Source: Methylotenera sp.
GTDB taxonomy: Bacteria > Pseudomonadota > Gammaproteobacteria > Burkholderiales > Methylophilaceae
Reading direction: 5' to 3'
NCBI GenBank assembly: GCA_021732365.1
Contig: JAKFVD010000020.1
Span: forward strand, 83,815 to 147,814
Length of the DNA: 64,000 bases
Below are positions 55,549-63,603 of this stretch, one piece after another (position 1 is the stretch's first letter; each line of letters begins with the position of its first letter). A model generated the notes under the pieces. That model saw nothing but the letters and a program-made list of their open reading frames with translations, was not told the DNA's origin and searched no databases. A program made the position numbers and the translations under genes.

Positions 55549-57543
55549 TTAAGCCCCGTTAGTTTTTAACTGAAAGGTCGGCAACATTTCTGGCATCTGA
55601 AAAGGTTGCTCTTTGCGCTGAGGATTAAATTTGGGTCCTGATGGTTTGATCTTTTGAGGTTTTGCGTCTTTATTTTTTAGAATCGTTCCTTTTGGATTAT
55701 TACTACTGATACCACTTAATCTACCGCCTTTTTTGCGATTTTTTAAATGGCGACTGCTCAATAAGTCTTCGATAGATTTTGATAACTCATAGCGTGCTTG
55801 AATCAGCCGCTCTTCATTCACTGCAGCATTACCTTGCTCGCGCAAATAATATTGAATTTCCTGATTTTGTTGCTCAGTTAGACCGCGTGCATAAGTTTGA
55901 TTTAAAGCTTCTACTGTTATCGGTTCTTCTGAATCAGGCGCCCAAACCTGTATTTCACCTAAATCTTGTGGATCGTACATCACGCGCACTTTTACTCCTT
56001 TTCCATGAGCACGCAATACCTGGCCGAGTTTGTCATTAATGTAATGAATGCCATTAACTAAAATACCTTCTCTACTCAATGATCTTGTCTTCACTTGACC
56101 GATCCGTTTTTGGAGATCTTGTACGCTCATTGGTAGTTTTAATTCATATGAGCGAAGTCCTTCATGCCATTTAGCCCAGGGGGTCGTATTGATGCCACGA
56201 TGCTTGGTTTGTGCGTAAATATCGAGCACCCATTTTTCAAACAGATGGGTGAATTCGCCTAAGGTTAATATCGCGTGTTTTTGCGGATCATAATCACCCC
56301 GTAGATGCCACTTTGCAAAACTTGCCCCTGGGATTTGGCTTGCAAACGAATAATTAAGTGTTTTTAAATAACGCTCCACAACAGCTTTAAATCGTGGTTC
56401 ATGTTTTGGGCAAAACTGCATTTGAATCCCCAAATCAAATGCCACACTTTCCAATGCAACACTATGAAACTCTAGCCCGTTATCCAATACGATCAATATA
56501 GGGACGCCGTAACACACCCATTGATGCTCAACTTTTAAATTAGGGATTGCTTGATGTATTGGTGTTTTTGGCAGTATGGCATGCCGCAATGCCCCCATTA
56601 CAGCAGCAGTAGATGGATTTTGATAGCTAATGTAATAGCCTAAAATCATCCGACTATAATGGTCAATTAAGATGGTGACAGTGGGGCGACCTAAGGGTAA
56701 GTGAGTGTTTTCATCAATGAGAAATAAGTCGAGTGGCGTATGGTCTATTTCAACGCGCTCTAAGATATGGGTTGTTTCTACATTATTTTTGACGAGCCTA
56801 AAGAGTTTTTCAGCTGCTTGCTTACCGATTTTCAGGCTTATTCTTTCAAAAACTTCTATTTTTGAAATCAACCGGTAAAGTGTGCAGCGACTTGGGGCTT
56901 TTAATGCTTCATCGGGTGTTAGTCTTTTATTTTCTTCTTGAATTCTTCCAAGTAACACCCCTAGTATAGTTTTAATAGTCGTTTGGGGTGATTGTCTAAA
57001 CAGGCTTTCAATAACTTCAACCAATATACTAATTACTCTATAATCTACCTTTAACCCTCGCCTTCCTCGTCTATCAATTCTTGGAATCAATGATCGCGTT
57101 TCTTGTGTAACACAGAATTTTTTATGCCAACGATATACCGTAGTCACATTGGGTGGTTTTTTATCGCTAATTTCTACCGCAATTTTTAGAATGATTGGTT
57201 CTAGGTAATCGCGTGTGAAAATTGGTGGGCCATATTCATAGATGCTTGTTAAATATTGCTTTCTTCGCTTTACTTGATTAAGAATTTTTTCTGGTAACTC
57301 GCTTAACGGTCTAGAGTAAATTTGCTTCATTAATACACTATTTTGTACGCCTTCAAGATTGGCTTCTATTTTTCCAGCTTTATAGTCATTAAGAAGCTGC
57401 TGACGACTCTCAATGCTAAACTCGCCCGTTTCCATGCACTCCAGTAGCATTTTGTCGTCTGGTGTAATGCGCTCAACCTTGTGTGTTTTTCCATGCCAAT
57501 TAAATACGGTATTCTTATGCAATCCAAAAGTTAGCATTGTCAT
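55549..57543 (-). CDS. tnsB: DDE transposase TnsB
   Basis: 664 residues; the second ATG (57537) is better spaced from AAGGAG. The retroviral-integrase-like core has the catalytic triad Asp267 (VEIDHTPLD), Asp354 (IVLDNGLEF) and Glu390 (FKAVVERYLKTLN), with exactly 35 residues between the last two. N-terminal helix-turn-helix segments (~100-240) bind the end repeats, a beta barrel follows the core, and a C-terminal tail (MPEMLPTFQLK) is suited to contact TnsC. It overlaps tnsA by 29 bases. Confidence 0.96.
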   Translation of the reverse strand: MTMLTFGLHKNTVFNWHGKTHKVERITPDDKMLLECMETGEFSIESRQQLLNDYKAGKIEANLEGVQNSVLMKQIYSRPLSELPEKILNQVKRRKQYLTSIYEYGPPIFTRDYLEPIILKIAVEISDKKPPNVTTVYRWHKKFCVTQETRSLIPRIDRRGRRGLKVDYRVISILVEVIESLFRQSPQTTIKTILGVLLGRIQEENKRLTPDEALKAPSRCTLYRLISKIEVFERISLKIGKQAAEKLFRLVKNNVETTHILERVEIDHTPLDLFLIDENTHLPLGRPTVTILIDHYSRMILGYYISYQNPSTAAVMGALRHAILPKTPIHQAIPNLKVEHQWVCYGVPILIVLDNGLEFHSVALESVAFDLGIQMQFCPKHEPRFKAVVERYLKTLNYSFASQIPGASFAKWHLRGDYDPQKHAILTLGEFTHLFEKWVLDIYAQTKHRGINTTPWAKWHEGLRSYELKLPMSVQDLQKRIGQVKTRSLSREGILVNGIHYINDKLGQVLRAHGKGVKVRVMYDPQDLGEIQVWAPDSEEPITVEALNQTYARGLTEQQNQEIQYYLREQGNAAVNEERLIQARYELSKSIEDLLSSRHLKNRKKGGRLSGISSNNPKGTILKNKDAKPQKIKPSGPKFNPQRKEQPFQMPEMLPTFQLKTNGA

Positions 57544-58222
57544 TCTCCTTAGTTATATGAATGGTCGTTTCCGGGGTAATAGGGCTGGTTAAATCCAAAG
57601 TGAGCGCGCCAGTGACAAACAGGCTGTACACATTCACATTATGTTTTTTGAGTAATTCGTTTGCGTGCTGTAAGGTGGTTGGAAATTGGGGATAGAGCTG
57701 TGATAAAGCTTTTTGTATTGCATCTGCTGTTGGCCAAATACGTTGTGCGCCTGCACAGATTTTGCGTAAGTTAGATAATCTAGGCTCTTGCCGTATGACT
57801 TCTTCAGTCAGGACCAAATAATTAATGTCTGATGCCCTAAAATGTTTTTCTATACAATCTAACTGATGCCGTACTTCTTCACGTGCTAGGCTTGAAGTAT
57901 GTTTTACCTCAATTGTTAATACTTCCCCAGTATCAAGCTCTAATTCAAAATCTGGGGTATAACGCCTAAGTTTTGCGCCATCAGGATAATATATAGTCGG
58001 AGGCTGCTCTCCATAACAGATAACGCGGTGGGATGCTTCAAACAGAAAGACAGCTTCACCCTCTAATTTGCTTTCATGCTTTACCATGCGACCACATTTT
58101 CTACTTGGGATTTTCCCGCGCATCAAAGTACCTGTTGGCCTTACTACATTTCTAGCAGGCTTATGTGAGTCACCATCTGGCTTGTTTCCTAGCCAATGTC
58201 CTTCCCATGAATCTTTAAACAT
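57515..58222 (-). CDS. tnsA: TnsA endonuclease
   Basis: 235 residues. A PD-(D/E)XK nuclease that cuts the 5' strands at transposon ends so the element moves by cut-and-paste. Catalytic residues in order: Glu50/Glu54 in KHESKLEGEAVFLFE, Asp91 in RYTPDFELELD, and E-x-K at 105-107 in LTIEVKHTS. A C-terminal helical domain follows. The presence of TnsA sets this element apart from Tn5053/Tn402-type elements that lack it. First gene of the tns operon. Confidence 0.93.
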   Translation of the reverse strand: MFKDSWEGHWLGNKPDGDSHKPARNVVRPTGTLMRGKIPSRKCGRMVKHESKLEGEAVFLFEASHRVICYGEQPPTIYYPDGAKLRRYTPDFELELDTGEVLTIEVKHTSSLAREEVRHQLDCIEKHFRASDINYLVLTEEVIRQEPRLSNLRKICAGAQRIWPTADAIQKALSQLYPQFPTTLQHANELLKKHNVNVYSLFVTGALTLDLTSPITPETTIHITKENDNANFWIA

Positions 58223-58461
58223 TGTTCGCCTTTCTTTGCTGAAAGTGATGACAACACCATTCCGTTCAACAAAACTATATTGTTTGAAATTTCTGTTTTT
58301 GGGCGTAGTTAAGCCTATTACTGATCTTTATAATCAGCTTAAACAGGGTGTTTATGTATGGGAGGCTTGACGCTTAGGAGTTCTAAGAAGATACTAACGA
58401 TTCGGGGTCGGGTATCTTTATGATATTCACCAAGCGGGGCAAGCCTTTGGTTTGTCCCGTT

Positions 58462-58884
58462 TTACATTTTGGCCTCCTCATTTTTTCTGCGTTTTAATTG
58501 GCGTGGTACGTCTAATGGCTTTTGAAGTACATCTTTTTTGAAAGCTAGTACTTTACGTAAAAGCTCAATTTCTGCTTTAGTTAAGGCTGGCAAACTTTCT
58601 CTAAAGTCACGTATTAGCCAATAAGCATCTTTGGATATTTCATTACTGAAAGCGAATTTACGTTGAGATGCATCTACAACTTCTAATAGTTGAGATGTTT
58701 CTTGGGAGGTGAGATTAAACTTATTGATAAGTTTATTAATAAACTCTTCGGTAGGTGGGCCTTTTTTATCAAGCTCAAGTGCTGAAAGATATCCCTGTTC
58801 ATACCCCATTATCTTAGCCAACTCTGACTGACGAATGCCATGACGCATCCTTAATTCATGCAAAAATTCAGCAAAAGGGCTCAT
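58462..58884 (-). CDS. Xre-family helix-turn-helix regulator
   Basis: 140 residues. The Xre DNA-binding domain fills residues 5-65 (FLHELRMRHGIRQSELAKIM, EQGYLSALELDKKGPPTEEF). A helical C-terminal part (ALTKAEIELLRKVLAFKKDV) could mediate dimerisation. It lies directly upstream of tnsA (239 bases). Xre regulators in this position are known to control tns or cargo genes in other Tn7-like elements. A near-perfect palindrome 90-130 bases upstream of its start is a candidate operator. Confidence 0.85.
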   Translation of the reverse strand: MSPFAEFLHELRMRHGIRQSELAKIMGYEQGYLSALELDKKGPPTEEFINKLINKFNLTSQETSQLLEVVDASQRKFAFSNEISKDAYWLIRDFRESLPALTKAEIELLRKVLAFKKDVLQKPLDVPRQLKRRKNEEAKM

Positions 58885-58974
58885 TGAATATACTTATTGG
58901 ATAACTTAATAAGTTCTATGTTAGAGCTATACAAGAAATAACTCAAGTACTTGATTACAATATATTTTTGTACT

Positions 58975-59014
58975 GTAATTCAAAAAATAAACTACAGTTT
59001 AATTTTTGAATTAC
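58975..59014. promoter_or_regulatory. 18-bp palindrome upstream of the Xre gene
   Basis: GTAATTCAAAAAATAAAC (58975-58992) and GTTTAATTTTTGAATTAC (58997-59014) are inverted repeats with one mismatch and a 4-base spacer. It lies between the small membrane-protein gene and the Xre gene. It could be an autoregulatory operator or an AT-rich terminator hairpin; the lack of G+C favours an operator. Confidence 0.5.
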
Positions 59015-59092
59015 AATCTAAAAAACTATATTTTTATCTAATTTTTCTAATCGATGACTTTCAGTTCATAGATACAGTCATTTGAGTCCTAA

Positions 59093-59422
59093 CTAATTTG
59101 TAAAATCATGCTTGTAGCGAAAATAGATTAGTCCAGCAAAATTCCATAAAGATGAAATAGCACTGCATGCTCCTAATAGTAAAGCTCCAATTCCAATATA
59201 CTTATATAAACTATATGTGAAAAATTTAATCCCTTCTGAAGGTTGCACTTCGGTAGATGGAGTTACTAATGTTGCTGCCAACATAAGTATCGCAGCCATT
59301 ACGGTATATACTAAAATACTTCTTTCATAAGCCCTATGTTCATTTAGGAGTTCGTCGTAACTTCTGTCCCATAAGCTTGCAATACTAAACACCCCATTCA
59401 AAATCCATTCTAAAACTTTCAT
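59093..59422 (-). CDS. Small membrane protein with two helices
   Basis: 109 residues. Two hydrophobic segments: about 37-53 (ILVYTVMAAILMLAATLV) and 75-100 (YIGIGALLLGACSAISSLWN), with an acidic, charged N-terminal helix (SYDELLNEHRAYERS). No family recognised. It follows the DUF6527 gene by about 100 bases on the same strand and could be an extra member of that cassette, for example a membrane effector, or an unrelated gene. Confidence 0.6.
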   Translation of the reverse strand: MKVLEWILNGVFSIASLWDRSYDELLNEHRAYERSILVYTVMAAILMLAATLVTPSTEVQPSEGIKFFTYSLYKYIGIGALLLGACSAISSLWNFAGLIYFRYKHDFTN

Positions 59423-59523
59423 ATTTCACTCCTTTATTGTTAAATAAGCCCAAGTAAAGTAACTTAAATATCTTTTACCAAGCCCTACACTACTTTCAAT
59501 GTTATTCGTCAATCCTCTTATTT

Positions 59524-59952
59524 CTACCATTTATCTAAAAACCATCGAACAAACCTAGAAATATATCCACGGTTATCTTCATGATCACGCGCTTCCTGAT
59601 TATGTTCTTTGATATATTTATCCTTATCACGTCGATCCCGCTTAATAACATTCTCGATAGTGCGATTAGACATTGGGCCCGCATCCTTAACGACATTTTT
59701 GTCTATCCAATAATGTGATTGGCAAGGGTATTTCCAATTGCCAATCGATGGATATAGGCTAACCGTACCAGTACGTTCATTTTTGATTAATCGCCACTGC
59801 GCTTGGTTGAGAGGTGTAAAAATCTCCTCTCCACAACCACAACAACATAGATGCCCAGCTGTAGCAAACTCCTCACTAATGTATAGAACTCCTTCAGAAA
59901 GTTCGTCTGGTACGTTCTGTAAAAACTCAGGTCGCAGTTTTTTTATTTTCAT
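59524..59952 (-). CDS. DUF6527-type zinc protein of a ubiquitin-like cassette
   Basis: 142 residues. A cysteine cluster GHLCCCGCGEEIFTPL (Cys36-40), the block WRLIKNERTGTVSLYPSIGN and CQSHYWIDKNVV (Cys ~82, His ~85) suggest a zinc site. A basic C-terminal helix follows (NVIKRDRRDKDKYIKEHN). It overlaps the E1-like gene by 4 bases. This small family recurs beside ThiF/E1-like and multiubiquitin genes. Its biochemical role (ligase-like, carrier or protease) is unknown. Confidence 0.75.
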   Translation of the reverse strand: MKIKKLRPEFLQNVPDELSEGVLYISEEFATAGHLCCCGCGEEIFTPLNQAQWRLIKNERTGTVSLYPSIGNWKYPCQSHYWIDKNVVKDAGPMSNRTIENVIKRDRRDKDKYIKEHNQEARDHEDNRGYISRFVRWFLDKW

Positions 59953-61148
59953 GACGTCGTCTTAAGCTGGTTCCATGACAATATGTATTTCAACGTATCG
60001 GCATTAATTTCCTCTGAATAAAATTCTAGATATTGTTTGTACTTGATTACAGCCAGCATGGCATTGAGTGCATTCAATTCAGTGAGTTGGATGTTATTGT
60101 AAATAGCCTCTTCCAGATCTTCTGCTTTAGGCAGACTATCTACTAGTCGGGCAGCATCACCTGTATTCTTAGTTATAAGCGTTACTCGCGCTCGACCAAT
60201 TAATTTAAGATCTTCTGTAACCTTATCTACACCAATCCCCACGTCGATGAAAGGTATCCCTTGCTCTAAAAGATAACGAGCAATCAGGCCACGAGAAGGT
60301 CCGTGATCGACTGCAATAAAAACGAAAGTGCAGTCGTTTAATAAATGGATGTTTGTCACATCAATTTTAAATGAATGACTATTAATTCCACCTCTCAAGT
60401 GATGATAAAGGTCTTTTAAATATTCTGTTTTTTTCAGACCTATGTTAACCATACTCTCTGGCATAGCTCCTGGCATTCGATAGGCATTGTGTTCCTGAAT
60501 TACATCATCATCAAAAAGGTGGATCTCATTTACTGGTGTCTTAGATAATGCATCTAAGATGTAGGCTCCTGTTCCACCAAGGCCAATAATTGCTACTTTT
60601 TTTAGCTTCAACTTCTCTTCGTAAGCGTCAAGTCCAGCACGAGCTATTGCGGTATTTGGGTAGTGAAACACTGAAGTTTCTTTTCTATAACTAAACGATG
60701 TAGTACCGCTTGCAGATACCTCTGGATCTATCGCAATAGCATAACTCTCCAGTTTTCGTATGTAATGCTGCATTTTGATAAAAATGTTGGTGCGCATTTC
60801 AGCCTGAGTCTCAGGGCTAGGATAATTTGAAAAACGACAATAAACATCTAGACCAGCAATTGACTGTGGGGCAGTAAGCTTTGGTCCAGCATGCATAGCT
60901 ACTTCTAGAGATGTGCCATCAGCTCTACAGGGCATAGAGCCAGTGAAATAAACAGTATGGTCTCCTGTATTGCAAATACCGTTTACAAACGTATACGCTG
61001 AAATGAGTGCACCACGGCTAACTACACCACATGACGAAACATAAGGTACGTTATCAATGATGAGGTAGTTATCCTTAATTGTGATCCGATATCCAGCATC
61101 TAGAAGACGCTGAACATCGGTGTCAAGAGCGGTTAGATTTTCCGGCAT
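59949..61148 (-). CDS. E1-like protein: DUF6791 domain fused to ThiF adenylyltransferase
   Basis: About 399 residues from ATG 61148; the frame also allows 61163. The N-terminal ~150 residues (RITIKDNYLIIDNVPYVSSC, GDHTVYFTGSMPCRADGTSL) fit DUF6791. The rest (~180-370) is an E1/ThiF Rossmann domain: KVAIIGLGGTGAYILDALSK for ATP, FDDDVIQEHNAYRMPG with the adenylation Asp/Arg, and FVFIAVDHGPSRG. It is expected to activate the C-terminus of the ubiquitin-like protein encoded upstream, whose gene it overlaps. No clear catalytic Cys follows the ThiF core, so thioester transfer is uncertain. Confidence 0.83.
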   Translation of the reverse strand: MPENLTALDTDVQRLLDAGYRITIKDNYLIIDNVPYVSSCGVVSRGALISAYTFVNGICNTGDHTVYFTGSMPCRADGTSLEVAMHAGPKLTAPQSIAGLDVYCRFSNYPSPETQAEMRTNIFIKMQHYIRKLESYAIAIDPEVSASGTTSFSYRKETSVFHYPNTAIARAGLDAYEEKLKLKKVAIIGLGGTGAYILDALSKTPVNEIHLFDDDVIQEHNAYRMPGAMPESMVNIGLKKTEYLKDLYHHLRGGINSHSFKIDVTNIHLLNDCTFVFIAVDHGPSRGLIARYLLEQGIPFIDVGIGVDKVTEDLKLIGRARVTLITKNTGDAARLVDSLPKAEDLEEAIYNNIQLTELNALNAMLAVIKYKQYLEFYSEEINADTLKYILSWNQLKTTS

Positions 61149-61380
61149 CGAAGCGCATCCCATTTTGTAACTTCACATTTTGTCCAGGAGTTAAACTTCC
61201 CCTATCGTTGCCGTGCGTCCAGTCCACATCGAAAAGCCCTAGATCTTGACCGGTGGTATCAATGTTAGCCAATTTAAGAACCTCTTCAAAAGCGATGGTT
61301 GGACCAATCACTTTTCGCGGGCGTGATTGGACGAATATTTGAAACTCGCGTTCTTGATGTTTTTCGTTAGTTTGGGTCAT
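61123..61380 (-). CDS. Multiubiquitin-type ubiquitin-like protein
   Basis: 85 residues from ATG 61380, which has AAGGA 7 bases upstream (a GTG at 61398 extends the frame). One beta-grasp domain of the prokaryotic multiubiquitin type: REFQIFVQSRPRKVIGPTIA, FEEVLKLANIDTTGQDLGLF and a final GSLTPGQNVKLQNGMRFD. Only one copy is present although the family is often tandem. The C-terminus is DAGKSNRS, without the Gly-Gly end of eukaryotic ubiquitin, so conjugation would need trimming or another chemistry. Confidence 0.8.
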   Translation of the reverse strand: MTQTNEKHQEREFQIFVQSRPRKVIGPTIAFEEVLKLANIDTTGQDLGLFDVDWTHGNDRGSLTPGQNVKLQNGMRFDAGKSNRS

Positions 61381-61552
61381 TTTTTTCCTTTGTAACACCT
61401 TTAAATGGTGTTTTATCTGAAGTTTTTACATCCATAAATTGACCCGTATCTTTATCGCGCTTTACCCAATTACCCGAAGGGGTCTGTGTTTGAGAGCGAT
61501 CCTTAACTGCGCCATTGCGATGCCCATCACCGCTAGGTGGATTTGTTGCCAT
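61367..61552 (-). CDS. Small conserved basic protein heading the ubiquitin-like cassette
   Basis: 61 residues, hydrophilic and probably disordered. It contains PPSGDGHRNGAVKDRSQTQT, SGNWVKRDKDTGQFMDVK and PFKGVTKEK, a pattern I recall from small uncharacterised bacterial proteins of this length. Ribosome site AAGGAG precedes it. It overlaps the ubiquitin-like gene by 14 bases and is the first gene of the cassette. It may be a conjugation substrate or a regulator; no evidence for either. Confidence 0.65.
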   Translation of the reverse strand: MATNPPSGDGHRNGAVKDRSQTQTPSGNWVKRDKDTGQFMDVKTSDKTPFKGVTKEKNDPN

Positions 61553-61670
61553 TTAAATCTCCTTTAATCTGTTTAAATTAAACCGTTTAACCAGAGATTA
61601 AAAAAAGTAATTTCTGGTTACGTGTATATTAACAGATATATTCTGATTAAATCAATATATTTAATCAGAA

Positions 61671-62225
61671 TTATTTTATAGCTTGATATACGTACTCAAT
61701 GCCACCTGATTCAGCTACAACTTCATTACGTAAGATATAGCCATCCATAACAAGTTTTTTAAGCTTTGTACTTGCATTTTGTACACTTATTTCCAGATCT
61801 GATGCAACTTGTGAAACTAAAATGTTACCCTTAGTTAAAACATAATCTATTAACTCTTTATTGGAGCTCGTCAACGAAGGGCCTAAAATCTCATAACTAT
61901 TATTATCCCAAACTATAATAGGTTGATCTTTAGCTTTTGCGGCATAATTCCAATTATCTAGAATGTCTCTATTCTGAACATCAACTATATATATACCTTT
62001 ACTGCCACGATATAATTGAGCAACAGATATAACACTTTCTCTAGGAAAAGAGGCATCAGTGGCTTTTATTTCAGCCAAAGAAATACCTAGAATAGAAATT
62101 GCTGGACGCTCATCTATGAAGTCTTTCAGTTTACGAAATGTCGCTTTACCCTGCTGATTCCCAAAAGGATGCGTGTTGTCACCCGTGAGTTGTAGCAAAT
62201 TTAATTTGTGCCGATTCTGATTCAT
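61671..62225 (-). CDS. STAS-like domain plus winged helix protein
   Basis: 184 residues. The first half (about 15-105) looks like the STAS-like domain that accompanies GHKL ATPases: KATFRKLKDFIDERPAISIL, AEIKATDASFPRESVISVAQ, GIYIVDVQNRD. The second half (~120-184) is a winged helix-turn-helix (VLTKGNILVSQVASDLEISV, ASTKLKKLVMDGYILRNEVV). It starts 9 bases after the ATPase gene and is surely its partner. It may switch gene expression in response to the ATPase, like an anti-sigma/anti-anti-sigma pair (inference). Confidence 0.75.
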   Translation of the reverse strand: MNQNRHKLNLLQLTGDNTHPFGNQQGKATFRKLKDFIDERPAISILGISLAEIKATDASFPRESVISVAQLYRGSKGIYIVDVQNRDILDNWNYAAKAKDQPIIVWDNNSYEILGPSLTSSNKELIDYVLTKGNILVSQVASDLEISVQNASTKLKKLVMDGYILRNEVVAESGGIEYVYQAIK

Positions 62226-62234
62226 TGCATCTAT

Positions 62235-63338
62235 TTAACGAGAATTAGTATTATTAGTCAAGCTGAAATCAAAACAAATATGCGTCCCAAGTAAACGTCG
62301 CATATCGGTTTGGTGGGTTATATTTGATAATCTTCCATTTCGGTAGAAAAATCTAACCTCACAATTTTCTTGTCTTACTAGTATCGTAGCGTTGAACTTT
62401 GATGCTGCATTCGCAGTGCTTCTTAACCCTAACCCTCGTCCCTCTTCATAGCTTTGAGAAATCTCACCTTCAGTGAATACTTTTTTTAATAAGTGGACAT
62501 CTGGGCTCAATTCCAAAGCTTTCATCTCTTCCACTATCTCAGGATATTTTTCTGCTAATACAAGATTAAGCGTCCCTAAAATGCCTTTTCCGCTGTCTGA
62601 TATGACTGTTTGAATATGAGGCGGTGAGGTGTTTTTGTAAAGTTGAAGGCCAATAAATCCAGGCAGTAGCGATCTAGAATGATCTCTCACGTTTCCGTAA
62701 GACTCTGAGATCACTGTAAATGCCGTTTGCTCATATTCATCACCAGCGTGTGAGACAAAAACTTTTTTAAATCTTTCTGGTATGGTTTCATCGAGATTAT
62801 TAGGGTTAATTGATGCAAGCTCAACCAAATTATCATTATTAGACTTGTATACTTCAGCACTGGAAACAGTTGGTCTTTTAGGCAAAACTACAACCTTGGC
62901 ATGCAGATGATCGAAAAACCCAATACGATTAACGTAACTCAATGATGAATATTGCTGACTAAAGTCAACTGTTACAGTTTTGTTCATATGAACTAGCTGA
63001 TTAGCAAGAGCCATTAGCCTTGCAATTGCTTCAAGCAATAAATTGCAGCCTTTGGGAATTACAAAAACTATTGAGTCAAAATTTGATTCGAGTGGAGACT
63101 CACTATTAGCTAAAGTTGTTTCAAATTTTTTACAGTCAATCCAGCTATCTGAATCAAATTCAATGCGTAAAATTGATGCCTTTAGTGACCAACAGAAATC
63201 TTCGTCTTGCTGAAAATAATCGGTGTTTTCATGTAAAAATAAACTCACTGCACTTCTATCTAATAGAAGTTTTTTTGCTATTACTCTAGCTTTAATTTTG
63301 GGACTTTCAAGCAATAATTTTTGTAATTTTCTTAGCAT
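62235..63338 (-). CDS. GHKL-fold ATPase with N-terminal winged helix
   Basis: 367 residues. N-terminal helix-turn-helix (~10-52, KIKARVIAKKLLLDRSAVSL). A middle alpha/beta region (~85-160) contains FVIPKGCNLLLEAIARLMAL. A C-terminal histidine-kinase-like ATPase domain has N box ISESYGNVRDHS (Glu212, Asn216), G1 box ISDSGKGI (Asp248) and G2 box EGRGLGLRS (~299-307). There is no phospho-acceptor His domain, so it is not a classical kinase. First cargo gene inside the right transposon end. Likely a sensor ATPase of a conflict system; inference. Confidence 0.8.
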   Translation of the reverse strand: MLRKLQKLLLESPKIKARVIAKKLLLDRSAVSLFLHENTDYFQQDEDFCWSLKASILRIEFDSDSWIDCKKFETTLANSESPLESNFDSIVFVIPKGCNLLLEAIARLMALANQLVHMNKTVTVDFSQQYSSLSYVNRIGFFDHLHAKVVVLPKRPTVSSAEVYKSNNDNLVELASINPNNLDETIPERFKKVFVSHAGDEYEQTAFTVISESYGNVRDHSRSLLPGFIGLQLYKNTSPPHIQTVISDSGKGILGTLNLVLAEKYPEIVEEMKALELSPDVHLLKKVFTEGEISQSYEEGRGLGLRSTANAASKFNATILVRQENCEVRFFYRNGRLSNITHQTDMRRLLGTHICFDFSLTNNTNSR

Positions 63339-63464
63339 TTATTTTGATGATTATTTAGATAAAGCCATCTGTTACATTATGATGTATCGCTATCCTAGCA
63401 CTTATAGGCCAATAATCAATTAACAAGCTATAAATACGAATTTAAATCTCAACCCCTAATAAAC

Positions 63465-63496
63465 AAAAAAAGCAGGTCTAAATACCTGCTTTTTTT
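63465..63496. terminator. Hairpin terminator just inside the right transposon end
   Basis: AAAAAAAGCAGGT / ACCTGCTTTTTTT with a 6-base loop. It reads as a terminator on both strands. On the minus strand it is the first terminator met by transcription leaving gyrB, so it can replace the one now 35 kb away. Confidence 0.8.
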
Positions 63497-63505
63497 AAAT
63501 TATCT

Positions 63506-63536
63506 AATTTCTACATAATTTTATTATGTAGAAATT
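63506..63536. repeat. 14-bp perfect inverted repeat at the inner edge of the right end
   Basis: AATTTCTACATAAT / ATTATGTAGAAATT with a TTT loop, touching the innermost TnsB-like site. It might be a host-factor or regulator site, or an extra hairpin terminator. Confidence 0.65.
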
Positions 63537-63603
63537 TTGCATTATTTGTGAGATTCTTTTTGCATTTGAATGAGACAGTTTGCATTTTCTGTGAGATTCG
63601 ACA
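63534..63603 (-). repeat. Right transposon end with three packed TnsB-like sites
   Basis: Read inward on the minus strand: TGTCGAAT then TCTCACAGAAAATGCAAAC (to 63578), TGTCTCATTCAAATGCAAAA (63577-63558), and TCTCACAAATAATGCAAAAT (63553-63534). The three sites are nearly contiguous within 70 bp, in contrast to the spread-out left end, the same asymmetry as in Tn7. Confidence 0.85.

Larger units (their letters stand above)
28348..63603. mobile_element. Complete Tn7-like transposon inserted at the 3' end of gyrB (35,256 bp)
   Basis: Both termini begin 5'-TGTCGAAT and continue with a shared pattern ending AATGCAAA. Both ends carry three TnsB-type sites, and a perfect 5-bp duplication (GGATG) flanks the element. 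Inside are tnsA, tnsB, tnsC and two tniQ genes on the minus strand. The tnsA-side end lies 5 bp from the gyrB stop, matching the orientation of Tn7 at glmS. All genes inside are on the minus strand. No broken transposition gene is seen, so the element may be active. Confidence 0.93.

Noticed and set aside
53255..63603. CRISPR-associated transposon (CAST)
   Set aside because: Tn7-like genes are present, but no Cas protein, no CRISPR direct repeats and no atypical crRNA-like repeat near either end could be found. Targeting is better explained by the long TniQ.
28348..63603. Integrative conjugative element or prophage
   Set aside because: No integrase, relaxase, type IV secretion or phage structural gene. 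The ends, the 5-bp duplication and tnsABC explain the element fully.
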